Assembly: GCA_949318235.1 (NCBI GenBank)
Contig: OX439127.1
Span: 11,596,615 to 11,660,614, forward strand
DNA length: 64,000 nt
From: Ecdyonurus torrentis
Lineage: Eukaryota; Arthropoda; Insecta; Ephemeroptera; Heptageniidae
Reading direction: 5' to 3'
The notes under the pieces were generated by a model. The model did no database searches. It saw only the letters and a program-made list of their open reading frames with translations, and was not told the origin of the DNA. Position 1 is the stretch's first letter. The number at the start of each line of letters is the position of its first letter. The position numbers and the translations under genes were made by a program. Of the stretch, positions 14,403-29,367 are shown piece by piece.

Positions 14403-16363
14403 GGGAGACGAGGTGGCCATCTGAAACTCCATTAACAGCCTTTCATTCCATTTCCGATAAGAGACTGCCACGCCCTTACAACAGCTTTGCCATACCAAAG
14501 ATTCACAAACTTCATTATTATGTGTTATTATTAATCTTTCATATATATTATACATATTTTTGTCTACATTTATATTATTAATGCATTAATAAAACTTTGA
14601 CTAAAATATGTATATAATTATATAAAAAAACAGGTCACAAATTATTAATATAAATCACGTCTTTTATTATCATAAGTAAAATGAATAAAATGTTATTGTG
14701 TTAATGATAGAGCTTTATTTTGAAACGAGAATAATTGTTTACTAAAATCATTTTAGCAAATAATTGCCTTTCTTTTTCTCTGATTCGAATCTTTGAAGTT
14801 TGTAAATGTGCGTGGTCATGCTTAATCACATTAAAGTACCATCACGATAAATTTAATATCCTTGCACTTTTCTTTTTAACTCTTTATTTCAAATGATAAA
14901 GCTTTCTATGTTGCAATCTTATTTGTTTTTTAATCAATCTATATTTAGATATAATATAGTACTTAAATAAGAAATAACACAATTATCTTATCTTTTCTAA
15001 ATTTGCTTCCTGTACAAATTTTTTCTGATAAACAAAGTTGGAAGAAGAAGAAAAAAAAAATGATATTCTATTGTTTCTATTGATTGTAAGAACAATAATT
15101 GCTATTTATGTTTTCTTATGTAAACATCATTATTAAGTGTTTATAAATATTTGAAAGTTATTGCTAGAGGGTTAAAAAAAGTTCTGAAGGTCACATTACA
15201 GCTTTGTTGTGTCTTCTAAGAACATTTCAAAGTAAACTTAGTTACTTCATTATGTATTTAACTTCACCAAACCAATTTGTTTTCTTTCTTTTACTCTATA
15301 TTAAAAATCAATACAAATTGACATTTGAAGAAAATAATTTTGAACAAAAATTATGTAAGAAAAAAAAAAAAAAAAAGAAAGAAAAAAAAAAAGAAAAGAA
15401 AGAAATAAAGAAAAAAAAAAAAAAGAATTTACCTTTTATTGACTCAGAATAATTAATATCATTTCAACAGCCTCAATTTATATTTTTAAGTGACTTTTGC
15501 TGCACGTTCGTATAAAATCAAAATCAATAGAAAAAATAATAAGAAGAAAAAAACAAACATGTATTCTAAATTCAAAAATAATTGTATATATTTATGGTTT
15601 CTTGAGAAGAAAGATGCATTGGAACTGTTAAGCTTTTAAGTGGAATGTTGATATAAATATACTGTATAAGTTTCATTTTTTTAATTTTTTTATTTTTTAT
15701 TTTTTTTATTTTTTATTTTTGACATATTATGTCAATATTGAAATTTCTTAGCTCGGTTGATACTTCAATGTTATTCAATCAATTTTCTTTTTACATTCCA
15801 AATTTTCATAATTCTAAGACATTTTTATAGTTTTCATTAAATATTATAAAATCATTATAGTAACAATTATTAATCATATTTCTGATTCATAAGAATTGGA
15901 GTATAAAACTCGCAAAACTTAGAATTACAATTTCTTTCAATAATGAATACGACTCTGTACATACTTAATCTTGAAATTTATTGTATTACCTACTTCTTAT
16001 TACTTGTTTTACTATAACAAAAACTCAAAAAACTATCTGAACTGCGTTACTGATAGAAATAATGAAATTTCCATGAAAAATTCGCGAAAAACTGAGAATT
16101 TTACTTCAAGAATAATTTTTTTCTAATATTATTGTATTGGCCCTAAAATTACTCTAAATGAAACAGATAATCATTCAAGCAATAACGAAGTTTAGACTTA
16201 GACAATATATCATTGTTTCAGTATTTTTTTTTTCTCCATGCAACCTGTACAACACTATTTATATATACATATTTCTATACTTCTATACTATAGAACCCTA
16301 AATATGGAATATATAAGCGGAACTCAAATATTGGTCTAAAAAATTATTAATTGTATATCAAAA
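14400..16363. other. AT-rich non-coding stretch
   Basis: An imperfect A/AAAG tract at 15359-15425 and a T-rich block at 15676-15720. The 75-82 codon frames here are driven by poly-Lys and are rejected. Confidence 0.7.
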
Positions 16364-16585
16364 TTAGAGACCGGATTTTTTGATGAAAATTACAATTACG
16401 CCCGCAAGTTTCATAGTTAGGCTTTTTGCTTCACAACCTACTATGTGTTTATAAAAAATTGGTACTTCACTGCTAGAAGTTTGAAATAATATTTATGTAA
16501 ACTCACAGTAGGTTGTGATGCAGGTAAATAACTTACTATTTTTGCAGGCGCAGCCACCATTTTCACCTAAAAATCAGGTCACTAA
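16364..16585. mobile_element. Foldback MITE, arms about 100 bp
   Basis: The ends TTAGAGACCGGATTTTT and AAAAATCAGGTCACTAA are inverted copies. Pairing extends inward through GATGAAAATTAC / CCATTTTCACCT, ACGCCCGCAA / TTGCAGGCGC and the strongest inner block CACAACCTACTATG / CACAGTAGGTTGTG. Flanking AT sequence may extend the arms to about 16345-16597. The target duplication is unclear and no coding capacity is present. Confidence 0.72.
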
Positions 16586-17869
16586 TCATAATTAAATCGC
16601 AGTAAGGTTGTTATTTTTATTTGCGTACGTTTCGTTCTTCCAGAAAAATTCTGCCGATCAAAACATTCAAATATATTGAATTATATCGATTTAGCTAATC
16701 GCTGAATAAGACATAAAAAAAAGACAATATACAGCATAAAAAATATAATAATGTTTAGTTTTTATTGAAGAGGAGGAAAAAACAGCCTACAAGCATCTTA
16801 TAGACGTAATTGCAACACCAATTATATTGAAAAGTATCAAATTTTTTGCCAAGCTGTAAATATCATACATAAAGTATCAAATTAAACAAAACTTGTTCAT
16901 GTGTGTAAATATGTATAATACGTTGTTTGTGATCAAATGTATTAAAAAAAAAAAACAGGTGCTATAAATGTCAGCCAAAAAAACATTTTGCTAAAATAAA
17001 GTAGTGTGTATATATAAAAAAAAAGTGTTATGTTTTAAGTTCTCAATGAGGGAGTTTATTTTCAAACGATCTGAAAATAGAAGAGTTTAAAAAACATGTG
17101 ATGATGTTAGAGCGTGTTAAGCTTCTCATACCTTCCCACTTTGTCAACTTCAACAAGCATCCAACTTTTCATTCATTTTCTTCTGACACACTTTGTTACT
17201 GACGTAAATTCATTGATATTCATTCTTATATTTATAATTAGATCCTGCGCTATTTTTTAAATTCAATTTTCATATAATATAGAAAATACTCTGACTTCTC
17301 TCGTTTTTTTTATCTCAGAAGATGAATTACAATGAAATCATCGAGTTGATGGTTATACAATATAAAATCTTTCCATAATAACTCTTAACAAAATAATATT
17401 TCGTTCAGCAAAGAAATAAAAAGCATTAGCATGATATTGAAAATTACCTTATAAAGAACCTTATTTTGTGACTGTATACATAAAAATTGTTTCTTGCAAA
17501 CAGTGAGCAAAGTTCCTAGGGGCGATCAGTTGATCAAAATAAGTGGTCGTCAAAAGAGGGTTTGTAAATATGACAATGGTGTTTGGTTTTTGTTTGTAGT
17601 AATACTAATAATAATGAAGAAATACTCTGACTATTGCATATTGGTTAAAGAAAGTCAGAGGACCATGTAAGTGGTTTTGTGCCTTTTTTGGCCTCTAATA
17701 AGAATTATTTATTATTATTAATTTGGGAAGAGAACCTTAAATGCGTAAGACAGTATAAACAATTTTGAGTCACTAGATATTGGAATATTAAATAAATAAA
17801 ACTCAAATTTTAAGTAAATAATAATAATATAAAATGGGTATCCAGCCCTAAGTCAAGCAGTAACTTTCT
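16586..17869. other. AT-rich non-coding stretch
   Basis: Nothing recognised; the composition rises slightly near 17500-17580. Confidence 0.65.
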
Positions 17870-18210
17870 TTTCCAGGGTTCGCGGTCACGTCCGTTTTCG
17901 TCCAGTGGACAGCCTATGCGTGAGGATAGTTTTCAGAGCTGTAAGCCCCTAGGCCTAGCTCGTATTTACGGACACGACGCGGCCTAGACCTTGATGTGGG
18001 AGACCAATTTCCCCCCCCCCCCCCCCCCCCCCTCACGTTAAGGGCCTCAGTTATTGCGGGCATCCAGTATTACGGCGGAAAAGTGTCTCACCGCGCCCTG
18101 GAGAGGACGTCACGTCAAATTTGTCCCGAAACTAAATATAGCCACAAAACTGGGTGACGGCAAGCTGCATTCATCTTGGTCACTGCACGCGTAAGCCTTT
18201 CACGTGAATA
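17870..18210. other. GC/CpG-rich island with 22-nt C run
   Basis: This block is clearly richer in GC and CpG than its surroundings. It follows a pyrimidine-rich acceptor-like TTTCTTTTCCAG ending at 17877. From there one + frame stays open about 35 codons to a TAG near 17987. A pure C run occupies 18011-18032. GGACGTCACGTCA lies at about 18106. It could be an exon, a CpG-rich regulatory element or a decayed repeat. I recognise no protein. Confidence 0.4.
18011..18032 (+). repeat. Poly(C) run, 22 nt
   Basis: A pure C homopolymer inside the 17870-18210 GC-rich island. C runs of this length are rare next to the many A/T runs here. Confidence 0.92.
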
Positions 18211-18849
18211 AATGTGTATAAAATGCAAACAATAATATTAATAAAATAACAACTAATTTAATTTATAACTTTATGACTTAATATCCTAAATTTTTATCAC
18301 AGGTAGCTGGCAAAATAAGCTTAAACATTAAACCAAATTAAATGAAAGTTAACGTACAAAATCTGGAAACATTGACCCTAACATTGTTTCCTTAACAATT
18401 TATGCAAATTTTTTATTTAATAAAGTTAGTGTCAAAACTATTTCGTTACTTAATTTGGTATTGGTAAACACTTAACATTTACTCAAATTAAGCCTTTCAC
18501 TTCATTGCTTCATTATTTTATGTAAGTTTTAATAATTCTTTTATATACTCCCATGTTTATTTGGTATACATAACGGCAACGTAGTGTATTATGTAATTCG
18601 GTGACACGTAGCAGCAACTCTATTATTAACAGTTTTTATTATGATAGTAATTTTAATATTTAAAAAAATTACCTCGTTACATTTTTTTTTATAACGCTTA
18701 ATTATCTATATTAAGTTCAATAGCATAATATTCATTATAATTACTATATAATATACTAAAGATATTGAATAATAGGACCTTTAGATTATGCTATAGTTAG
18801 GGCTAGAAATATAGTGGTACATACCAGATGACAAAGTTCCGAACTCATT

Positions 18850-18887
18850 GAGTTCATGTACACATCACTGCAATGTGCCAATAATCT
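18850..18887 (+). repeat. Direct repeat pair, copy 1
   Basis: The motif GAGTTCATGTACACATCACT continues CAATGTGCCAATAATCT and matches 19203-19240 at about 35 of 38 positions. It is unique-looking sequence, not simple repeat. Confidence 0.7.
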
Positions 18888-19202
18888 TCGTTTAATCGTA
18901 ATTTGATCCTAACGTAATTGGCACTTTCTCATATTTTTAATACGTTCGATCATTCAAGTTTTTAATTGCAATTACAAATATCGTGTACGACACTTGTGCT
19001 GGTTGAAACTTATTGCACTGTATTGTACAGGCTTTTGTCTGAAATTACATACAAGTATTTTTTATATTCTCAATTGGTTTATTAATCAATATCAATACTA
19101 TTTTATTACTTTTGATTCTTATATATATATAAGAATATGTATATATATATATATTATATACATACATATCAAGGTTTATACATAAACCTTGTATATGTAT
19201 AT

Positions 19203-19240
19203 GAGTTCATGAACACATCACTGCAATGTGACAATTATCT
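19203..19240 (+). repeat. Direct repeat pair, copy 2
   Basis: The motif GAGTTCATGAACACATCACT is followed by GCAATGTGACAATTATCT. This copy runs straight into a TA/TG microsatellite. A short palindrome, AAGGTTTATACATAAACCTT, lies just upstream at 19171-19190. Confidence 0.7.
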
Positions 19241-19248
19241 ATATATTA

Positions 19249-19395
<147 letters not shown>

Positions 19396-20041
19396 TTTTG
19401 CTTTCTAATAAAAATAAAGTATATGCATGCAAATATATATAATGCGCCAAGATCAAATCAACGTCGGCAGCTCCAAAAACAAATTTTTGCGCCTTGGTGA
19501 TTTAGAAATGCGCCTGTAGGATGAACTCCACTAAAATTAATTAACTTGCAAATTGACTTCGCACTATAAGTATAAACTACTCTGTTGCACATGCATGGCA
19601 CGACCAAAATTAAGGCTTATTTTGCTGGTAGAAACTTAAGTATATATAATTTCTTTATTTGTGTTATTAAACTTTGTAATAATTTTGTTTTTTGTTTTCG
19701 ATGCATTATAATCATTTTACAAATCGGATTTCCTAACTATATAAAACTTGCCAAGTACACTCGCAATTTTCACCTGTAAATCCGGTTTTGGTGTGAAATT
19801 ACTGAAGAGAAAAAGTGTTTGGCTATAAAGTGAATTTATTACAGGCACGCGCTGTTGCAGCTACAAATATAAATTTATTATTGCATACTGCATATTATGA
19901 TATATAAGTTCTAAATTTGAAAGAAATAATAATAATAAACTTCAACGCCATACGTTAACTCGCTTAGTGTAAAACTTTCATCACACCAATACTTAAAAAC
20001 AACAACATTTGAATTCTATTCATTTACATAAAATTTAACTG

Positions 20042-20178
<137 letters not shown>

Positions 20179-20501
20179 CCTTTTATACATACATATAACA
20201 TAAACCTTAAAACTAAAGTTTAAGACTTTGAAATATATAAGCAAAAGCAAATATCTTCTATTGGAATCAATTGTATAAATGTTTGAAACTTTATTTTGTC
20301 AACGTATCTATCTTATGTTATGTTTACTATGGGAATTGGTATAATAGTATATAGTTAGTCTTTGTGGGGTATAGAAGAGGGGGGTGTTGTAGTTGAAGAG
20401 TTTGTTTGTCTTACGAGTCGAGCCTCTGGGGGCATCAAAGTATAGTAGCAAACTCACACTATACGTATATTCTGTCAGCTATAACATAGAGAAGATTGCA
20501 A

Positions 20502-20621
<120 letters not shown>

Positions 20622-21553
20622 GAGAGAGAAAACTAAGTTTCAATAATTAGCATCAACTACTGTAAATATACACTATGTAACTATCTTATACTTTAAGACA
20701 ACACCTTATACTATTAAATAATTATACCAAGTAATAGTAATCTTATTATACAATATAATATATACATAACAAAACATATATATATATTACAAGAAAAAAT
20801 AGTTATATAAGTATAAATAAATAGTTTTATATGAAAAATAAAAAGTTTTTTTAATAACAATTACTATTATTATAAAATATTATAAATAATAATATAAATT
20901 TTCATATTATACAATATAATAATTTAGTATACGTTTTGAGTAAATAGTATTTAATTTTATACTTATATACACCCTTTTTCTATTATATTTTAATGTACAC
21001 AGTACGTATGATGTACTGTACATATATACAATGTATGTTTTCTTGTATAATTTGGTTACCCTTAGGCTCTTGAAGAAGAGTTGTTGCATTGCTATTGTAC
21101 AGTAAACATGACGGAAGTTATATAAGAAAAGGATAAGGTGGAGTATATATATGTTGTGTACTTTCTAGCAGAAAATTCCATTAGTCATGTTTGCCAAGAT
21201 ATCTACCTTAAAGTCAGTCAACCCACCTCACCCAGACACACACCTAGTGTACCCAACAATCATTATTTTCCTCATCTCTCTCTCTCTAAACTAAACATAT
21301 TATCTAAATTCCAAATACATTTAATACTCATATATTAACTAAAATGACATTTATTTCAAAATGTATTGATAATTCATAAGTAAATAAATAACTATAAGTA
21401 AATATTAATTTTTACGTATCAATATAATTGAAGTATATGTGTTACTATATTAATTTATTTGTGAAATTGTATGGATATTTGGTAACGTCTTTAACTTGTA
21501 GTCATGGTTTGTGCCAACATCTCGAGGTTGCATTCAGAGACCTCAAGGGAACT

Positions 21554-21556
<3 letters not shown>

Positions 21557-21599
<43 letters not shown>
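21557..21599 (+). repeat. (GA)n microsatellite
   Basis: About 21 units. Confidence 0.97.
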
Positions 21600-21602
<3 letters not shown>

Positions 21603-24427
21603 AAACTTCTTCAATATATAAATAACATTCCTTGATCTAAGCATGGGTACATAAAACCTCCTTCCTCGTCTCTGCTCCAAATACACAAAGTCACGCTTCA
21701 AAGATTTAAATTATCCATCATAATGCAAGATTTATTCAAAAATATTGTCTTTCAAAATAACAAAGGAAAAATAAATACAATCTCCTCTTTGCAATGTTTT
21801 ATTTAAAATAAAAGTGGTAGCAAATAAAACAGTAGGGTAGAAAAAAAAAATGTTAAAATATTGTTTTAACCTAACTGGTATAAAAAGGAGGAAGAGTAGG
21901 ATACAAAGATGATGTTTTTTTTATATATAAATTATATATTATTAAATATCATTTTTAGCTTTCATTTTATTTTAATAATTTTGGGTAAAAAGACATTTTT
22001 ATTATTGCAAATTTGTATTTTTCTCTCCCTCAAAGTAAAATTAAAAAAAAAAAAAAAAAAAAAAAGAGGGGGGGGGGGATGATGCTGTAAGATTATTATA
22101 TAATAACTTGTAGTAGAAATACTTATTTATTATACATGCACTGTGTGTACCACCAATGTATTGGGCGCAAGTCTGTTTTTGGATGACAATAAATAAATAT
22201 AAGTAAGCATGCATTGGTGTATGCATTTATAAAAAACTGTCATTATATTGCCAGGAAAAATGATAATTTAATGTATTTTTAATTTTGCTACACGCAAACA
22301 ATTCCTTGAGATGACCAATAGTAAATTAAAAAAGTTCCTTACACTAGGCTTATTATTTGTATATAGTTTGAAACTTTTGTGATTTACTATAGGTACATAG
22401 AAATAGTGTCTAACAAATTAAATCACAACTAAAATGTTATATCAAAAATATATTTAAGTTTTACATATCATTTCACCACATTTTGAACAGAAAAAAATTA
22501 AGGGTTTAAAGATGTAAAAATCAAAGATTAACAAAATATTTAATTAAGCATGTAATTAAATACAAAACTTCAAATAGATTATTCTTTAATCACAATTAAA
22601 TTTAGTTATAATAACTGCTTAAAGAATTGCTTTAAAAACATTTTTGTTTAGATTACTTTAACGCTTGTACAATTATTAAAAAGTATTATTAATTTTTCTA
22701 TGTTTGTACAAAATCTGATTTGTATATATTTTCTATTTGTATAAAATATGTTTAAGTCAATCAAGGAAATATAGTAGTGCCATATTATTCTATTGTACAG
22801 TTTCAGACTTTGAAATCTTTATTTTAATTGACATTTCTTTATATTATGGTGACTTAAAAAAAAAAAAAAAAAAATTAAAATCTCTATTTAGGTACAGTAA
22901 TCATTCAATACCATTGTTACATTATATATTACAGGTGTTAATGTAAAAAAATTAACAGACCTTACAATGTATATTAATAGGCAGGTCCCACAATTAAAGT
23001 CTCCCTTTTAATTTTAATTATTTGGATGAAGCTTATATAATTTAATAAAACCAAGATATTATAGTATGCTACTTTTATACGGTTATACAGTATAATAGAA
23101 GGTTTTCAATATTACTTAAAAAAATATATGATTCGTATTTACATACTTGAAGGTGAATGTATATTATTTGTTTACACAAACACTTACAGTGACACTGTAA
23201 GTTCACAGTAACATTACTCTTTACACTCACGTTATATACGCTTCATTCATCTCGTAAATTTTTAATGTTTATAATTATAATGCTCAAAATAACTAAAACA
23301 ATAATTAATCATAATTAGGAATGGTTCTTTAGATCTCATAATTTATGATTTGAATTTTCTTTGTCAATTCTGCTATTGTCATTATAAATAATTGTTAATA
23401 TTTCTATACTATGTACTTATTACTATTTCAAATCCAATCAGTATTACATTTTGTTTTCCTTTGTACAGGTACTAACAGGTACTCTCTTGCATTACGACAA
23501 CACAATGTAATAAGTTTAAAGACTGTCATTAACGTAATACTTCATTTAAATACATGTTAAAGCAAAGGAATAACATTTTATCATTGAGACTGTACTTTTT
23601 TTTTTTTTTACTGCGGAAAGTACGGAAAACTTTATACCATTGTAGATTTAAACATTACATTTTGCACGTTTCAAAAGAACTATTATATATATAATATGTC
23701 ACTTCACTTATTTAGTTTCTATAATTCAACATCTTTCCTTGTCAAATGTAATTCCAATGTGTGTTAGTATGTTCCATATTTAGAAATGATTTACTAAAAC
23801 ATACTGTACTACATGGAAAAATGTTTTTTTCAAAATAATTTTCTCGTAAAAAATATATATATATTATAATAATAATGCCATCTACACTTTTACACGTGCT
23901 TTGAGTATAGATAAGCCACAATATTGAAACACCGCGTGTAAATTGAATGATCCAAACGTGCCAGACAGAATCAGGTGTCATTCTCTTCAACAATTTTACG
24001 ATTATATTTTTATCTCGCTTTGTGAGTAAGTGATTATTTCAAAATAAAATTTACGTTTACACGAATAAATAATGTCCAAAAATAATTGATAAGAGAATAA
24101 TAATTATATCATATAAATATATATAATATATCAATTTTTATCTTTGAACTAAAAAGAAAGTAAAACAAAGAATTATTTTATCATAAACTGTAACTCATCT
24201 TACAAGTTAGCAAACTTGCTCGAAAAAAACGGCAAAAACGTATATGCAATAGGAAAAAGTTAAAATTGGAAGAAAAAAAAAATTAAATTCCATACAGCAC
24301 AGTATTGTAGTTTGTACAGAGTATAACAGTGACTTGAATCTATTGGGGAAAAAATTATGTATTTAAAGATATACCACAGCAACATTTTTATTTTGTTACT
24401 TTTATTTCTCGATGATTATACACAATA
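21600..24427. other. AT-rich non-coding stretch
   Basis: A and G runs at 22043-22078 and several short A/T runs. No motif or frame worth naming. Confidence 0.7.
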
Positions 24428-24461
24428 ACCTTCCGTCCACATAGCAGGAAAAAAAAAAAAG

Positions 24462-24502
<41 letters not shown>

Positions 24503-24521
24503 AAAAAAACTAAACTAAACA
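24428..24521 (+). repeat. Local direct duplication, copy A, with internal (GA)n
   Basis: The unit is CTTCCGTCCACATAGCAGGAAAA, an A-rich linker, a (GA)n tract (24469-24498), then GATGACAAAAAAACTAAAC. The same order recurs about 1.3 kb downstream at 25745, so the microsatellite sits inside a duplicated block. Confidence 0.65.
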
Positions 24522-24814
24522 CACAATAATAATAATAAAAAAAAGGATACATGATGAAGAAGAAATAAAAAAAAAAATTATATAATTTTTTTATAAATGT
24601 GTATACGATACGATTATTTTTATTGTTGCGTATAAAACCAATAACGCGTGCTCGAGTCAATAAGAACGTGTGGTTTTACCAAATAAAACAATATGACCAC
24701 AATTCCTCATCCGCATGCCGCGAATATATACGTAAAAAATATCAAAATGTTTTGTTATTTTTACTCGTATTTTTTGTAATTTGTCGCAACCATCATTCAG
24801 TTAACCAACATAAT

Positions 24815-24920
<106 letters not shown>

Positions 24921-25541
24921 CAACTGGTGAATAAAGAGGATTTCTGGATGAATGATTATTATGACAAAATAAGTCACATTCAGAAAGCACTTGCTTGACT
25001 ATGTTTTGTTATAAATATAAATTATTATATAATTTTTTTAAAGATAAGGAATATAAAAAAATTGCTATAATATACAGATAACATTATAACTAAATTACAA
25101 ATACATAATATACAAATTGTAATCATTTTAACTTATTATTTGTAAAAGTAAATTAACAAATATTTTTGCGACCAATATTATAATCAATTGATAAAATAAA
25201 ATTTACGTAAATAAAATGACATGAAAATAACTGACACCAAAAATATTTTTTAAACATAATATTTTATACATATTTTATATACATATACAACTAAATTTAC
25301 AGATACACGCATAACATTGAAAATTGACATAACGATTTGATTTAAAATAAAGTGGAGTAATGACCTAAATTAAAATGTCATCAGGTAATTAATTATACAT
25401 GTACATATTAAATTTATTGAATTGAAAACAACAATAATATTATAGTTTACTTTATTAAAATTACTGTACAAGAGTACATACAAACGTATACAGAAACAGA
25501 ATATTAATTATTGTATATGTATTATAATAGAAGTTGGACTT

Positions 25542-25831
<290 letters not shown>

Positions 25832-26322
25832 AATTACTTTTTATCAAACAGGGTAGAAATAATTTTAACAAATACTTTATAAAATAAAATTAAAATATGA
25901 AAATCAGCATTTTGCTATCAAAACTTGTTTTTTTTTTTTTCAACTTATCACTGAACTTATCAACTGAACAAATTGTTGTTCTATTCCTAAATTACTTCTA
26001 AATAGTGTACACCATTTCCTCTCTCTCTCTCTCTCTTCCTCTTTCTTTAAAGATTGCTAATAAATATTAAATTAATTCACTGTCTTAAAAGAAATAAATA
26101 AATGGAATTGATTTAAAAAATTGATTTAAGAATATATCCATTGTACGTATAGATTAAAAAATAAATCCCTAAATATGATACAAATTTACTTTTTTGGAGG
26201 GTTGGGAATGTTTTTTAAATATATATTATATATATATATATTTTTTTGCTATTTTACTAAAGACCGACACTAATTCTGATACCTGCTGGTAATTAATGCA
26301 AACAAGCTAATGTATTATATAT

Positions 26323-26324
26323 AT

Positions 26325-26416
<92 letters not shown>
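26323..26416 (+). repeat. (TA)n microsatellite
   Basis: About 40 units with a TATTATA-rich left edge, 140 bp before a TTAA MITE. Confidence 0.96.
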
Positions 26417-26418
<2 letters not shown>

Positions 26419-26555
26419 GGACTAGTTCAATTCAAATTTAAATAAGGACAGAGCAATTCAAAATCTCACTCGCTCGTCATTTTTAAAAATAAGATATGTG
26501 ATTATATAAGTTTTAGTTTTCTTCATTTAATAAAATACAGTATCTCTAAATTAAA

Positions 26556-26730
26556 TTAACGGCGTAAACCAACGCATGGACCACCGAGCTATGACGTCAT
26601 AAAACCGCATCAGATATTTCGTGAATGGCAAATAAATTAGAAATCATTGACTCCAGCCAAATCAACGTTAATATTTATGTACGTTAGAATATTAGACAAG
26701 TTTTTTGTTTTAGGTGTTTTACGCCTTTAA
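26556..26730. mobile_element. TTAA-flanked foldback MITE, family 1, left arm truncated
   Basis: This is a second copy of the family at 61159. The right half is well conserved: AAATAAATTAGAAA, ATTGACTCCAGCCAAATCAA, ATATTAGACA and GGTGTTTTACGCCTTTAA. The left keeps only the terminus TTAACGGCGTAAACC and the central ATGACGTCAT (26591-26600), so most of the left arm is deleted. TTAA flanks both ends (26556-26559, 26727-26730). Confidence 0.78.
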
Positions 26731-27251
26731 TAATACATGGCAAATAAATATTTTCCCGTATATTCAAAATATTTGTATTTAAAAAAAAATGAATGAAAAT
26801 AAACTTGCACGCGTATTTTAATTGATCTCGTTCGCTGATTGGTGGCCCAATGGTATATGTAAACAATTATTTTATGTATAAAAAGTTAACAACAGAGTAA
26901 TATTGTGACGCTTGTTATACCTGATCTGTACCCTTCACTTCTCGTCACTGATGGTAATTATTCAAACAGAGGGCAAAGACGTACTAAAGCTTTAACTGCT
27001 GGAAGCATGCTATCGATTTTCAATAGTCATTGCCAACTTCTTCTATAAATACTAAGAGGTGGATCCAAACTTTATATATATTATATATATATATATATAT
27101 ATATTATATAAACACACATACATACATACTTATTATTTTAATATTTGTCAGAAGAAAAAAAAGTTCCGTACAGCAAACAAAATTAACAAAAATATTAATA
27201 TAAAAAAAATAAATTTATGCTTTAAATTTTTTAAGCAAGATGACTTAAATT

Positions 27252-27253
<2 letters not shown>

Positions 27254-27282
<29 letters not shown>
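27254..27282 (+). repeat. Poly(T) run, 29 nt
   Basis: A perfect T run. Confidence 0.9.
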
Positions 27283-27286
<4 letters not shown>

Positions 27287-27548
27287 CACAAATATAATAT
27301 ATCTATAAGAAAATAACCTTGCATACTTTACCTTTTCAAGCGGTCTACTAAAAGCAAATTATTTAACGTATTTTTTTTTATTTATTTACTAATTGGATCT
27401 TGTTATAGTGTCTGTGTGATTTATACTTGTTATATATTTAGGACATGTTACAAATAGAAAGAAAAAAAAGTACCATATTTATAAAAAATAAAAAATCTTG
27501 TGTAATAAATAAATTAAGCAAATTTAGGAGAATATTTGAAACAACGGT

Positions 27549-27550
<2 letters not shown>

Positions 27551-27603
<53 letters not shown>
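27551..27603 (+). repeat. (GAAA)n-(GA)n microsatellite
   Basis: A short AAAG lead-in precedes about 20 GA units. Confidence 0.96.
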
Positions 27604-27606
<3 letters not shown>

Positions 27607-28329
27607 TAATTACTCATGTTAACAAAATACATAAAAAAAAATGTCATTTCGACCTTGTTGCCAACCTAAATAGTATATTCTGAAATATCAGGTTTCGCAA
27701 AAATTATTACTTGTAAATATTAAATGCAATAAAAAAATTACTGCATTAACTATCTAAAAAAATAATAAAAAAAAAAAAAAAAAATCAAACTTTACACTTA
27801 CCAAAGTTAGATTATTTTATTGCTACGTAACTATTAACTATTATTTTTAGAAAATTGTATATAATTAAAAATATATATTAAGTGACAATTTATTAGCATA
27901 GTACGTAGTAAGAACCTTTTTCTTAAATATGTAATTACCAACAATTATCTATAATTAACTATACAACTTAATATATTTTGCTAAGAGCTGTTGCTGTAAT
28001 ACTATTTAACGTAACTAATAACGATTTACTATTTAACTTTTTTATATTGTAAAGTAATTATAAATTAAAGGTCGATTATTTGTAACCAATCTACTAAAAT
28101 CATATTATTTTTATAAGATTAAATAATGAATGTTTAATATTATTAGTGAAACGTATCTTTGATGTTAATTTGCTTAGGTGTTAATGAGAAAACTGAATTT
28201 TCTTTGTGGTATAAACAATAGATAAATGAGTAAAAGATGTAAATAAAGAGCAACGTTTTAGAGATGACACTTTTATACAGTACCTTAAATCCTTACTAAC
28301 AAACAAAGCACACGCAAAACAACAGAGAG

Positions 28330-28541
<212 letters not shown>

Positions 28542-28598
28542 AAAAGCAAGCGTCAAGTTAATGTATACAGTACAGTACAGCAGACAAGTATGTTTGGT

Positions 28599-28641
<43 letters not shown>
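28599..28641 (+). repeat. (CT)n microsatellite, inverted relative to 28519-28541
   Basis: About 20 units, 58 bp from a (GA)n tract in the opposite sense, so the pair can form a stem. Confidence 0.95.
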
Positions 28642-28646
<5 letters not shown>

Positions 28647-29308
28647 AGCTTGCTCGTTCATTCCTTTGAAACCAATTATCCTACTTAATTAAGTCGCTAA
28701 CACTGGATTCTACCACGCCCCATTCCATTATTATTGTCACAAAATAAACAGGAAACAACCACTGCATTACATGTTAAACAATATTTTGTATAATACAATA
28801 ATTGTTTAGCTTTCTCGTTATAATACATTAAACATTTATAACATTTTTATGTTAATTATATTAGTATTTTATATTTTCATATAGAATAATCTTTCATTAA
28901 TATTATTGATGTCTTTTTGTTAAATAGTAATCAAATTATTTTTAATAATAAAATTTTATTGACATAAATAAACTATATAATATATTATGTATAAGTATAT
29001 AATCGGTTTTTATAAAAGATTTACTGAGATGAATATTTCATGTTAACACAATATAAAATTATTAAACATGATGTGAGAGCACGTTCTATTGTTCTGTGTA
29101 GTTTTAGTGAGTGAATAAAAAGCTGAGAAATAATATTTTGTGATGCTGATGCTGATCTTTGTAACGTTCATGAATGTTTTTTTTTTTTTTTTTTATTGTA
29201 CCTTTTCTTTTTTGCTTGTGTTGCGTTGTTCGCGAGTGTCCTCTTCACCTCAGAACAACAGCACGTATATCTATCTCCTCATATTGTTAGTGAAATGAGA
29301 GAGAGAGT

Positions 29309-29367
<59 letters not shown>

